A stretch of DNA of 12,508 bases from Crocinitomicaceae bacterium (GTDB lineage Bacteria > Bacteroidota > Bacteroidia > Flavobacteriales_D > Crocinitomicaceae), in the NCBI GenBank assembly GCA_011522905.1, contig WTIB01000082.1:1-12508 (forward strand), in the 5' to 3' direction. This document shows positions 1 to 7,308 of this stretch, piece by piece (positions within the stretch are counted from its first letter, which is position 1; each line of letters starts with the position of its first letter). The notes beneath the pieces were generated by a model that did no database searches, had not been told where the DNA came from, and saw only the letters and a program-made list of their open reading frames with translations. The position numbers were made by a program, and so were the translations under genes.

Positions 1-927
1 CGTAAAAGCTTGAGTATCTCCCTTCTCTTCACAATATTTTTGAATGCGAGTCGAAAGTATACTTTTAGCGCTATTATATATGGGACACTTCGTCGTTTTG
101 GCAACTTTTTGCAAGGCATTAAAAGTTTGACTCTTGTATGGTAGGTCTTGGTCATTGATATTAAGCGCATAAAATAATTCAGCAAAAGGTAAAATGGTTG
201 AAACAAATTCTTTATTCAATTCATTAATTCTGTCTTGCACAGCTTTATATTCCTTTTGATCAAATGACAAGTCCTTCAGCGTCTGAATAAAAACTTTATT
301 TTTCTCTTTACTCAATGATGACGCAAATGACATTAATTGCCGTTTAAAATTCCATTGATTTCCATCTTTAAAATTTGATTTAGCATAAGATTTAAGAAGC
401 TTGGTGAGGTGAGCATTACCATTTTCACCGATAGAGTTAAGCATTAAGTCAAGCACCTCATCAAGTACTTCGTCTTCATTAAGGGATATTTCAAATTCAC
501 TAGGAAGTTCTAAATCATTAGAGAATGATTTAATTAAACGCAAATTGAATTTATCAATGGTAGAAACATTAAAATTCTCATAACCATGTAAAATAGACTT
601 TAATGCATTCCCGCTTCTTTTGATGATCTCGTGGGAATCAATTTTTAATAGTTTTTCTAATTCATCGATTATCTCAGCCGTTTTCAGATCACCTTCTCCA
701 CTTTTATATTTGGCTATATTGAACAAGGCATCGATTATTCTTGTTTTCATTTCAAGTGAGGCCTTATTTGTAAAAGTAATAGCCACAATTGATTTAAATT
801 TATTCGGTGATTTGGTGTTCAGCAAAATAGATAAATATTGCAAAACCAATTGAAAGGTTTTACCACTACCAGCAGAGGCACTTAGCACGAATAATGGATA
901 CTTTTCTCGATTAATTGTAGAGAGCAT
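1..927 (-). CDS. UvrD-like helicase of RecB/AddA type, N-terminal part (cut by window edge)
   Basis: The minus-strand frame is open from an ATG at 927 to the window edge, giving the first 309 codons of a larger protein; the C-terminus lies outside. Walker A is SASAGSGKTF at residues 16-25 (Lys23, Thr24), followed by the superfamily 1 motif Ia AITFTNKAS at 49-57. A motif Ic-like stretch, STIDKFNLRLIKSF, lies near 122-135. An early Walker A with this Ia motif is characteristic of RecB/AddA-type UvrD helicases, which power double-strand-break end resection in the cytoplasm. Bacteroidota usually carry a roughly 1000-residue protein of this sort with a C-terminal PD-(D/E)XK nuclease. That part cannot be seen here, so the nuclease is inferred. 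No in-frame start lies between the upstream TAG and this ATG. The gene is divergent from the MbnP-like gene across 66 nt. The helicase family is clear; RecB versus AddA is not resolved. Confidence 0.9.
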   Translation of the reverse strand, partial: MLSTINREKYPLFVLSASAGSGKTFQLVLQYLSILLNTKSPNKFKSIVAITFTNKASLEMKTRIIDALFNIAKYKSGEGDLKTAEIIDELEKLLKIDSHEIIKRSGNALKSILHGYENFNVSTIDKFNLRLIKSFSNDLELPSEFEISLNEDEVLDEVLDLMLNSIGENGNAHLTKLLKSYAKSNFKDGNQWNFKRQLMSFASSLSKEKNKVFIQTLKDLSFDQKEYKAVQDRINELNKEFVSTILPFAELFYALNINDQDLPYKSQTFNALQKVAKTTKCPIYNSAKSILSTRIQKYCEEKGDTQAFT

Positions 928-979
928 AATATGGTAAAATCTATAAGTCTAAAGTTAGGAAATTAAGAGAATTTTAGCG

Positions 980-987
980 TAATTTTG
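980..987 (+). promoter_or_regulatory. Bacteroidota -7 box (TAATTTTG) upstream of the MbnP-like gene
   Basis: TAATTTTG matches the Bacteroidota housekeeping -7 consensus TAnnTTTG exactly. A convincing -33 TTTG is missing; GTTAG at 954-958 lies at about the right distance. The box ends 6 nt before the ATG at 994, so a start site about 5 nt downstream would fall at or just before that ATG. It would drive the four-gene run 994-5296. Confidence 0.5.
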
Positions 988-993
988 TTACTA

Positions 994-1782
994 ATGATCA
1001 GGTATTTAGTTTTTATTTTCTTTATTGTTTTTACTTTCCTTTCTTGTAAGAAAGAGGGTTGTACTGACTCAACTGCAGAAAACTTCAACCCGAATGCAAA
1101 TACCGATGATGGAACCTGTACTTATCTCCCAGATTTATTACAAATAAATGTGAATGCATCATATGGTTCACAAGATTTTTTCTTAGACTCTATATACCAA
1201 ACAGATGAAGGACATCTTGTGAAATTTACAGACTTGAAATTTTTCATAACTGATCTAAAGAATGGCACAGATACCCTTATTGATGCTGCCCTTTACGATT
1301 ACAGAGAAACACAAAATACACTTTTTAATAGTGCTGGAGATTTTTTAAAATTTGAGACCTTGACTGCTAAAATTGGCATTGACTCAAGCATCAATCATGA
1401 TGATCCGTCTATGTTTCCAAATGATAGCCCATTGAACATTACTAATGCCGGTTTGATGCATTGGGGCTGGAATACCGGATATATTTTCATTAGCATAGAA
1501 GGTAAAGTGGATACTCTTTCTAGCGGAAATAATTTTAATCATAATTTCAGCTTTCATGTGGGAACAGACCAGTTCCTAGACAGCGTAGCTTTTGATAATT
1601 TAACGTGGTCTCCCACATCAGATGGACATAAACTAGATTGGTCTTTGGATTTAAAAACTTTTTTAAATAACCCACTGTCTCCAATTGATTTGAAAAATGA
1701 ATTCCTCACACATTCAGGAAGCGGTCAGCTTTTATTGGCCGAAAAAGTAAAAAACAATTTTCTGAATGCTCTAACACCATAG
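994..1782 (+). CDS. MbnP-family copper-binding lipoprotein with N-terminal GCTD/DDGTC module
   Basis: This is a predicted lipoprotein of 262 aa. A hydrophobic signal (residues 3-17) ends in the lipobox FLSC (Cys18), followed by KKE. Residues 22-42 form a small module bounded by Cys23 and Cys42 (GCTD start, DDGTC end), a motif common in exported Bacteroidota proteins. The rest matches the MbnP family. Its features are a strand-rich N-terminal part with FTDLKFFITDL (78-88), the diagnostic MHWGWNTGY (155-163) followed by IEG, and FHVG (187-190) preceded by His183. In characterised MbnP, a Trp is oxidised to kynurenine by the partner MbnH and helps bind copper; Trp157 and Trp159 are candidates here. 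The adjacent di-heme protein gene starts 2 nt later, which supports the pairing. I chose ATG 994 because the earlier in-frame TTG (985) lies inside the -7 box. The copper role is inferred from family. Confidence 0.8.
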   Translation: MIRYLVFIFFIVFTFLSCKKEGCTDSTAENFNPNANTDDGTCTYLPDLLQINVNASYGSQDFFLDSIYQTDEGHLVKFTDLKFFITDLKNGTDTLIDAALYDYRETQNTLFNSAGDFLKFETLTAKIGIDSSINHDDPSMFPNDSPLNITNAGLMHWGWNTGYIFISIEGKVDTLSSGNNFNHNFSFHVGTDQFLDSVAFDNLTWSPTSDGHKLDWSLDLKTFLNNPLSPIDLKNEFLTHSGSGQLLLAEKVKNNFLNALTP

Positions 1783-1784
1783 TC

Positions 1785-2861
1785 ATGAATAGAATACTGT
1801 GGTTTTTTTGGACGCTCCTTTTGATCTTTTCTTGTAATAAAGAAAAAGCCGTCTTCACCCCTACTCCATATACGCTGAATACGCCCTCGCATTTTCCAAG
1901 TATGGAAATACCCACTGACAATCCAATGACAGAGGAAGGAATAGAATTGGGTAGATTTTTGTTTTATGAAAAACAACTTAGCGGTGACAATTCTATGAGC
2001 TGTGCGAGTTGTCATAAAATTGAAAATGCCTTTGCAGAAAACGCACAATACTCCGTTGGAATTGATGGAATTTCTGGCTTAAGAAATTCAATGCCCCTTT
2101 TTAATTTGGGTTGGGAGGAGTTTTTTACCTGGGATGGTAGCAAAAGCTCTCTTGAAGCACAAATCTTAGAACCAGTGCCAAATCCGATTGAAATGCACCA
2201 AGAATGGAAAGCAGCTACGGATAAATTATCGAACAGCTTGCAGTATAGAAACATGTTTTTTAGGGCTTTTGGAGAAGAGGGTATAGATTCAATAAAAGTT
2301 TCTAAAGCCATCGCTCAATTTTTAAGGACGGTTATTTCATCTACATCTGAATTTGATGTCATGTATAAATATGAGAATGGAATCCCGCTTTCAGCGCAAG
2401 AAGGGCTTATTTTACAAGGTGTTGATGTGGAAGAATGGGCCGGTTATGATTTATTCAAAAGTTTAAATGGAGCAGATTGTTTTCATTGTCACAACGGACC
2501 TCTAATGCGAGTTGTAAAATTCAGTAATAATGGCTTGGATGAGTCATTTTCTGACTTGGGAAGAGCATTAATTACCAATAACCCCAATGATGAAGGGAAA
2601 TTTAAAGTCCCTACACTTCGAAATATAGCACTTACGGCACCATATATGCATGACGGAAGGTTCAATACCCTAGACGAAGTCATTGAACATTATTCTTCTG
2701 GTGTACATATGAGTCCTACCATTGATCCATTGATTGAATTTGCCAGTCAAGGAGGAGTTCAATTAGATGCTCAAGAAAAATTTTTACTTAAAAAATTCTT
2801 GCTTACCTTAACAGATACAATTTTCATTAATAATCCTAATTTTAAGGATCCCTTCAATTGA
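1785..2861 (+). CDS. Di-heme cytochrome c peroxidase/MauG/MbnH-family lipoprotein
   Basis: This 358-aa protein has a short hydrophobic signal ending in the lipobox IFSC (Cys17), so it should be membrane-anchored outside the cytoplasm. Two c-type heme sites are visible: CASCH at 73-77 and CFHCH at 232-236. The family signature VPTLRNIALTAPYMHDGRF (275-293) follows, with the usual LDEVIEHYSSG helix after it. Both length and order suit bacterial cytochrome c peroxidases, which reduce peroxide with cytochrome electrons, and their MauG/MbnH relatives, which use a high-valent di-heme state to oxidise a partner protein. The upstream neighbour, ending 2 nt earlier, is an MbnP-family protein. This favours an MbnH-like role, namely tryptophan oxidation of that partner. 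The distal axial ligand that separates MauG-like from classical peroxidases cannot be assigned by eye. Family is certain; the MbnH-type function is inferred from context. Confidence 0.9.
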   Translation: MNRILWFFWTLLLIFSCNKEKAVFTPTPYTLNTPSHFPSMEIPTDNPMTEEGIELGRFLFYEKQLSGDNSMSCASCHKIENAFAENAQYSVGIDGISGLRNSMPLFNLGWEEFFTWDGSKSSLEAQILEPVPNPIEMHQEWKAATDKLSNSLQYRNMFFRAFGEEGIDSIKVSKAIAQFLRTVISSTSEFDVMYKYENGIPLSAQEGLILQGVDVEEWAGYDLFKSLNGADCFHCHNGPLMRVVKFSNNGLDESFSDLGRALITNNPNDEGKFKVPTLRNIALTAPYMHDGRFNTLDEVIEHYSSGVHMSPTIDPLIEFASQGGVQLDAQEKFLLKKFLLTLTDTIFINNPNFKDPFN

Positions 2862-2863
2862 TT

Positions 2864-4285
2864 ATGGAAAAGACAACAAGACATTTAACCACAGAAGAAA
2901 AGGCTTTAAAAATAAATCTTCAGTCTGATATTTATGGCTGTTTTGCGGAAATAGGTGCTGGACAAGAAGTGGCTGCCAATTTTTTCAAAGCCGGAGGTAG
3001 CTCAGGTACAATTGCATTCACGCATTCTGCATATGATATGAAGGTATCTGATTCTATGTATGGAAAAGCAAAAAGATATGTTTGTGAGGAACGACTGCAA
3101 ACCATGCTTGATACTGAATTCGATAACTTAAAAACTACTTTACCGAATAAATACAAAGAATCTCGGTTTTTCGCCTTCTGTAACACGGTGGAATCATTAA
3201 ACTACCATAAAACCAATCAAGGAAAAGGTTGGATTGGAATTCGTTTTCAGCTCAAACCTGAAAGCAAACCAAATAACATTGTACTGCATGTTAAAATGCA
3301 CGACAATAGTCACAGAGGCCAACAAGAAGCGCTAGGAATACTAGGCGTAAATCTGATTTATTCTTGTTATCATAAAAATGAAGATATTGATGAGTTTTTG
3401 ACCAGCTTGGTACATCGTATTCCAAGAGATCGAATTGAAATTGATATGCTGAGTATTAAAGGTCCAGATTTTGAAGATGTCGACAACAGAGTAATCGCCT
3501 TGAACCTTGTCAAAAGAGGCATTACAGACTCTACGATGTTTGACCTGTCAAAAAATGTATTACAGCCTGCTACTGCTTTATATAAAAAGAACATTTTATT
3601 AACTCGAGGACGATTTCGACCAGTTACAAAAGTTCATATTGATATGATTGAAAATGGCAGAAAAGCGTTCTTGGAAGAAAATGATGTTGAAGAAGAGGAT
3701 GTGTCGGTTGTATTCGAGTTGACTCTAAAAGACCTGACTGCTGACGGTAAAATATTGGTCCAAGATTTTTTAGACCGAGCTGATTTATTGAGCTCTTTAG
3801 GTTATACCGTCATGGTATCAAACTATCTCAAGCATTACAAAATGGTCGATTATCTTGCTCCAATTGCAAGAGGCAAGTTAATTGGTGTAATCTTAGGAGT
3901 TTACAACTTGAACACCATTTTTGATGAAAAATATTACGGAAATCTTTCTGGAGGATTATTAGAGGCTTTTGGTAGAGGTTTTGGACATCATATGAAAATT
4001 TATGTATATCCAGCCTTTAATGTTGAAGATGGAGAAATTTACGATCTTGATAATATCGAAATTGCACCAAATCTCACAGGTTTATTGAAATACATGCGAG
4101 ACAACGATAAAATCAAACCGATTCAAGAGTTCAATCCAAAGTTATTGCATATTATGTCAGATGAAGTCCTTTCCAAAATTAAGGCTGGCGCTTCCAGCTG
4201 GGAAGAAGATGTGCCTGAGTCGGTTGGAAAGGCCATTAAATTTTACGAGCTGTTTGGTTATCAAAAAAAAGAAGTAAAAATTTAA
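2864..4285 (+). CDS. Conserved 473-aa cytoplasmic protein of unknown function (GRFRPVT motif)
   Basis: I do not assign a function. No signal peptide or membrane segment is visible, so it should be cytoplasmic. Conserved-looking blocks include EIGAGQEVAANFF (29-41), AGGSSGTIA (43-51), SAYDMKVSDSMYG (55-67), HVKMHDNSHRGQQEALGILG (142-161) and RGRFRPVTKVH (248-258). The last vaguely recalls the GxFxPxHxGH motif of nucleotidylyltransferases, but the HxGH part is not intact. I recall relatives in Bacteroidota and other bacteria carrying labels such as nicotinate-nucleotide adenylyltransferase or TonB-dependent receptor. The receptor label cannot be right for a soluble protein lacking a beta-barrel and plug, and the adenylyltransferase label is unproven. 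ATG 2864 is preferred over the in-frame TTG at 2858, which overlaps the previous stop. It begins 2 nt after the di-heme gene and abuts the WYL gene, so it is likely co-transcribed with both. Confidence 0.75.
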   Translation: MEKTTRHLTTEEKALKINLQSDIYGCFAEIGAGQEVAANFFKAGGSSGTIAFTHSAYDMKVSDSMYGKAKRYVCEERLQTMLDTEFDNLKTTLPNKYKESRFFAFCNTVESLNYHKTNQGKGWIGIRFQLKPESKPNNIVLHVKMHDNSHRGQQEALGILGVNLIYSCYHKNEDIDEFLTSLVHRIPRDRIEIDMLSIKGPDFEDVDNRVIALNLVKRGITDSTMFDLSKNVLQPATALYKKNILLTRGRFRPVTKVHIDMIENGRKAFLEENDVEEEDVSVVFELTLKDLTADGKILVQDFLDRADLLSSLGYTVMVSNYLKHYKMVDYLAPIARGKLIGVILGVYNLNTIFDEKYYGNLSGGLLEAFGRGFGHHMKIYVYPAFNVEDGEIYDLDNIEIAPNLTGLLKYMRDNDKIKPIQEFNPKLLHIMSDEVLSKIKAGASSWEEDVPESVGKAIKFYELFGYQKKEVKI

Positions 4286-5296
4286 ATGCCACACATTAAG
4301 AATGCCTTAATTCGGTTTCGAATCATCGATAAAATGATTCGAAATAAATACAGACCATACCCCACAAAAAGAGAGTTGAGAGAGGCATGTGAAGAATCCT
4401 TGTATGGCTCAATTAGCGGAGAGCATATTTGCGACAGTACTATTGAAAAAGATTTATTTAATATGAAAATGGAGCATGACGCTCCAATAAAATATAGTAA
4501 AAGAGAAAAAGGATATTTCTATGAGGATCCAGATTACAGTATAAACGATATTCCTTTAACAGAGGATGAATTGCATTCCATTAAATACGCCGTTGACACC
4601 TTGCATCAATTTAAAGATGCTCCGTTTTTTAAAGAATTTGGAAATGCAATCGATAAAATCGTAGATCGAATTTCAGTAGGAACATCGCAAAACGAAATCA
4701 ATCAATTCATTCAATTTGAATCAGCAACTTCAATTAGAGGTAACGAATACTTACCTCTTTTACTAGAAGCAATTCAACGGAAAAAACAAGTTTGGTTTTT
4801 ATATACAAGCTATGTTACTGCCGAGGAAAAACCAAGAAAAGTGTCCCCACTTTTTTTGAAAGAATATCGAAACAGATGGTATTTGATATCCTATGACAAA
4901 AAACAAAAGGATATCCGAACATATGCTTTAGAAAGAATGGATACTCCAAAAATCCTAGAAGAGGAAATTCATATGGATAATGATTTTGATTCCAAAAATT
5001 ATTTTAAGCACTCCATGGGAATTACCGCATACAAAGGTGAATCGAGTAACATCATACTAAAAGCAAATACAGTCGCGGCAAGATATATTAAAAGCCAACC
5101 GATTCATGATTCTCAGACGATACAAAAAGAAACAAAAGATTTTACACATTTTGAATTGAAATTATTGATCTCTGAGGAGCTTATTCGAACCATTTTGAGC
5201 TATGGTAACGAAATTGAAATCCTAGAGCCTGTGGAATTAAGAAATATAATTCAAGAGCGAATTTCAGGTATGAATACTTTATATAAACTAAATTAG
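4286..5296 (+). CDS. WYL-domain transcriptional regulator
   Basis: This 336-aa protein has the layout of YafY/WYL-type regulators. The N-terminal 60-80 residues look like a winged helix, with IRFRIIDKMIRN followed by STIEKDLFNMK and the wing-like KYSKREKGYFYED. The middle region carries the WYL domain: YLPLLLEAIQRKKQVWFLY (155-173), the naming triad in NRWYLISYD (196-204), and RTYALERMD (211-219). WYL domains bind ligands such as nucleotides or nucleic acid and often control DNA-damage, defence or metabolic genes. The ligand and targets here are unknown. The ATG directly follows the TAA of the upstream unknown gene (0-nt gap), so the two are probably translationally coupled, and it may autoregulate the operon. 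The domain call is strong; target genes are inference. Confidence 0.87.
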   Translation: MPHIKNALIRFRIIDKMIRNKYRPYPTKRELREACEESLYGSISGEHICDSTIEKDLFNMKMEHDAPIKYSKREKGYFYEDPDYSINDIPLTEDELHSIKYAVDTLHQFKDAPFFKEFGNAIDKIVDRISVGTSQNEINQFIQFESATSIRGNEYLPLLLEAIQRKKQVWFLYTSYVTAEEKPRKVSPLFLKEYRNRWYLISYDKKQKDIRTYALERMDTPKILEEEIHMDNDFDSKNYFKHSMGITAYKGESSNIILKANTVAARYIKSQPIHDSQTIQKETKDFTHFELKLLISEELIRTILSYGNEIEILEPVELRNIIQERISGMNTLYKLN

Positions 5297-5328
5297 CGGT
5301 AAAAAAGTAAAGCCTTTATTGATAAAAA

Positions 5329-6102
5329 ATGGAATTAATTACTTCACTAAGCAATGGCGTTTGCAAAATAACCTTTAATCGTCCAGCAGTATACAACTCC
5401 TTTAATAAATCCATGGCCCTGGAATTACAAAAGGAGCTAGATCGTTGTGCACATGATGATGAAGTTCGGACAGTATTACTAACTGGAGCGGGAAAAGCAT
5501 TTTGTGCTGGTCAAGACCTTGCAGAAGCTACAGATCCAAATGGACCAGAACTAGAATCCATAGTTAGGGATCATTACAATCCAATAATACTCAAAATTAG
5601 AGCTTTGGAAAAACCAGTGATTGCTGCTGTTAACGGAGTTGCAGCTGGAGCAGGAGCAAATATCGCATTGGCATGTGACCTGACTATTGCTACAGAACAG
5701 GCCTCATTCATTCAAGCCTTTTCAAAAATAGGGCTAATTCCTGATTCAGGTGGCACCTATTTTCTCCCAAGAATTATTGGATTTCAAAAAGCCCTTGGAT
5801 TGATGTTTACGGGTGATAAGGTATCTGCAAAAGAGGCAGAATCACTAAATATGATTTATAAATGTATTTCGGAAGAAGAATTCGAGGATTATGTCATAAA
5901 GCTATGTGAAAAACTGGCCTTAATGCCAACAAGAGCATTTGGCCTTACAAAAAAAGCTGTAAATCAAAGCCTATCAAATAATTTAATCGACCAACTCTGT
6001 TTAGAAGAAAAACTTCAAACAGAAGCCGGTAAAACAGAAGATTTTGAGGAAGGAGTAAAAGCATTTCTTGAAAAAAGAAAACCCAAATTCAAAGGAAAAT
6101 GA
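5329..6102 (+). CDS. paaG: Enoyl-CoA hydratase/isomerase, PaaG-like (ring-1,2-epoxyphenylacetyl-CoA isomerase)
   Basis: This is a full-length crotonase-fold protein of 257 aa. It follows Escherichia coli PaaG closely from end to end: NRPxxxNSFN near the start, TGAGKAFCAGQDLAE (52-66), HYNPII (82-87), VNGVAAGAGA (101-110) forming the oxyanion hole, IQAFSKIGLIPDSGGT (128-143) and a KGK C-terminus. Asp139 in PDSGGT corresponds to the catalytic Asp of PaaG; the second Glu of classical enoyl-CoA hydratases is replaced, as in PaaG. PaaG converts ring-epoxidised phenylacetyl-CoA to the oxepin and also isomerises enoyl-CoA later in the pathway. It overlaps the dehydrogenase gene by 4 nt (ATGA), a sign of coupled translation. 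The paaABCDE, paaK, paaZ, paaF and paaJ genes are not in the window, so the wider pathway is inferred. A general beta-oxidation isomerase role is the alternative. Confidence 0.87.
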   Translation: MELITSLSNGVCKITFNRPAVYNSFNKSMALELQKELDRCAHDDEVRTVLLTGAGKAFCAGQDLAEATDPNGPELESIVRDHYNPIILKIRALEKPVIAAVNGVAAGAGANIALACDLTIATEQASFIQAFSKIGLIPDSGGTYFLPRIIGFQKALGLMFTGDKVSAKEAESLNMIYKCISEEEFEDYVIKLCEKLALMPTRAFGLTKKAVNQSLSNNLIDQLCLEEKLQTEAGKTEDFEEGVKAFLEKRKPKFKGK

Positions 6103-7259
6103 TAAGTAATATTGGAATAATAGGTGCGGGAACAATGGGATGTGGGATTGCTCAGGTGGCTGCGCAAAATAAACACAAGGTTGTCGTTGTTGACAAAGAC
6201 AAGCTGCAATTAGAAAAGGCGAAAGCTGGATTGGACAAAATCTTAAGTCGCCTTTGTGAAAAAGAAAGAATTACTATTCAAGATAAAGAAGCTATTCTTC
6301 ATCGAATTACCTTTACAACAGATTTAAATCAATTATCCAATTCGGATTTAATCATTGAGGCCATTATTGAAAAACTTGGTGTAAAGCATGATGTTTTAAA
6401 GGACCTAGAGCCTCTGGTAAGCGACTCTTGTATAATTGCTTCCAATACCTCCTCTTTATCTATAGCTTCAATAGGTTCAGTATTACAAAAGGCTAATCGA
6501 GTTATTGGGATTCACTTTTTTAACCCTGCACCATTAATGCCTCTTGTTGAAATTATTCCTGCAGTTCAAACTGATGAAAAAACTCTAAATGCAGCTAATG
6601 ATTTAATCAAAAATTGGGGGAAAACTGTAGTTAAATGTAAAGACACTCCAGGTTTTATCGTGAATCGTGTTGCACGGCCTTTTTACGGTGAGGCACTCCG
6701 TATTTATGAAGAAGGAATTGCGGATTTCGCGACCATCGATTGGGCCTTAACAGAATTAGGAGGCTTTAAAATGGGACCATTTACATTGATGGATTATATT
6801 GGAAACGATGTTAATTATATGGTAACTGAATCAGTATTTAAGGCATTTTACTACGACCCTAGATTTAAACCCTCTTTTACTCAAAAACGACATGCTGAAG
6901 CAGGATTTTTGGGTCGAAAATCTGGAAGAGGTTATTTTAATTACATCAATCCTGAAAAAAATACTGCTGCGAATAAAGACAAAACACTTGGCCTATATAT
7001 ATTGAATAGGGTTCGTTGTATGTTGATTAATGAGGCTATTGATGCCGTATTTATGAATGTTGCCTCACCTGTGGATATTGACCTAGCCATGACCAAAGGT
7101 GTAAATTATCCAAAGGGTTTATTGCAATGGGCAGATGAACTTGGTTTGGATGAAATATTGAATCAATTACAGCACCTTTTTGATTATTATGGAGAGGATC
7201 GATATCGACCGAATCCTTTATTGAGAAAAATGGCTGCTGATAAAGCTACTTTTTTCTAG
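6099..7259 (+). CDS. paaH: 3-hydroxyacyl-CoA dehydrogenase, PaaH-like
   Basis: This 386-aa enzyme has an N-terminal Rossmann domain and two C-terminal 3HCDH domains. The NAD-binding loop is GIIGAGTMGCGIAQ (6-19), with Asp32 at the end of the second strand as expected for NAD. NTSSLSI follows at 116-122, and HFFNPAP (139-145) carries catalytic His139, paired with Glu151 in LVEI. The second domain includes INEAIDAVFMNVASP and GVNYPKGLLQWADELG; its YYGEDRYRPNPLLR ending resembles E. coli PaaH. E. coli PaaH is about 475 aa; this form lacks the roughly 90-residue segment between the two C-terminal domains. It oxidises a 3-hydroxyacyl-CoA to the 3-oxoacyl-CoA, the step after PaaG/PaaF in phenylacetate breakdown. 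The ATG overlaps the paaG stop as ATGA and has a purine-rich AAAGGA just upstream. A general 3-hydroxybutyryl-CoA dehydrogenase is the alternative substrate assignment. Confidence 0.85.
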   Translation: MISNIGIIGAGTMGCGIAQVAAQNKHKVVVVDKDKLQLEKAKAGLDKILSRLCEKERITIQDKEAILHRITFTTDLNQLSNSDLIIEAIIEKLGVKHDVLKDLEPLVSDSCIIASNTSSLSIASIGSVLQKANRVIGIHFFNPAPLMPLVEIIPAVQTDEKTLNAANDLIKNWGKTVVKCKDTPGFIVNRVARPFYGEALRIYEEGIADFATIDWALTELGGFKMGPFTLMDYIGNDVNYMVTESVFKAFYYDPRFKPSFTQKRHAEAGFLGRKSGRGYFNYINPEKNTAANKDKTLGLYILNRVRCMLINEAIDAVFMNVASPVDIDLAMTKGVNYPKGLLQWADELGLDEILNQLQHLFDYYGEDRYRPNPLLRKMAADKATFF

Positions 7260-7279
7260 AGTTACATTTTTGTTTTTCT

Positions 7280-7287
7280 TACATTTG
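7280..7287 (+). promoter_or_regulatory. Bacteroidota -7 box (TACATTTG) for metK
   Basis: TACATTTG matches TAnnTTTG exactly and is followed by CA, a frequent context in this phylum. The -33 element is weak; TTTC at 7253-7256 lies 23 nt upstream. A start site near 7292 would leave a leader of about 17 nt before the metK ATG at 7309, too short for a SAM riboswitch. It separates metK from the paaGH pair. Confidence 0.6.
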
Positions 7288-7308
7288 CACTCTTAAAACA
7301 TTAAAAAT

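Noticed and set aside
620..853. Plus-strand open frame inside the helicase gene
   Set aside because: It is antisense to a frame with clear Walker A and motif Ia. Its own protein shows no family motif, so it is a shadow.
936..957. Promoter for the helicase on the minus strand (TAGATTTT or TAACTTTA)
   Set aside because: Both are one base off the -7 consensus and neither has a -33 TTG at the right distance, so it is not supportable as a site.
2864..4285. Calling the 473-aa protein a TonB-dependent receptor or NaMN adenylyltransferase
   Set aside because: There is no signal peptide, plug or beta-barrel for the former. For the latter, GRFRPVT is only a partial match to the nucleotidylyltransferase motif.
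5308..5318. Palindrome TAAAG-C-CTTTA upstream of paaG as an operator
   Set aside because: Five-base arms in AT-rich DNA are expected by chance, and there is no second copy in the window.
7288..7308. SAM riboswitch in front of metK
   Set aside because: The predicted leader is only about 17 nt, and no helices of a SAM-binding RNA are present.
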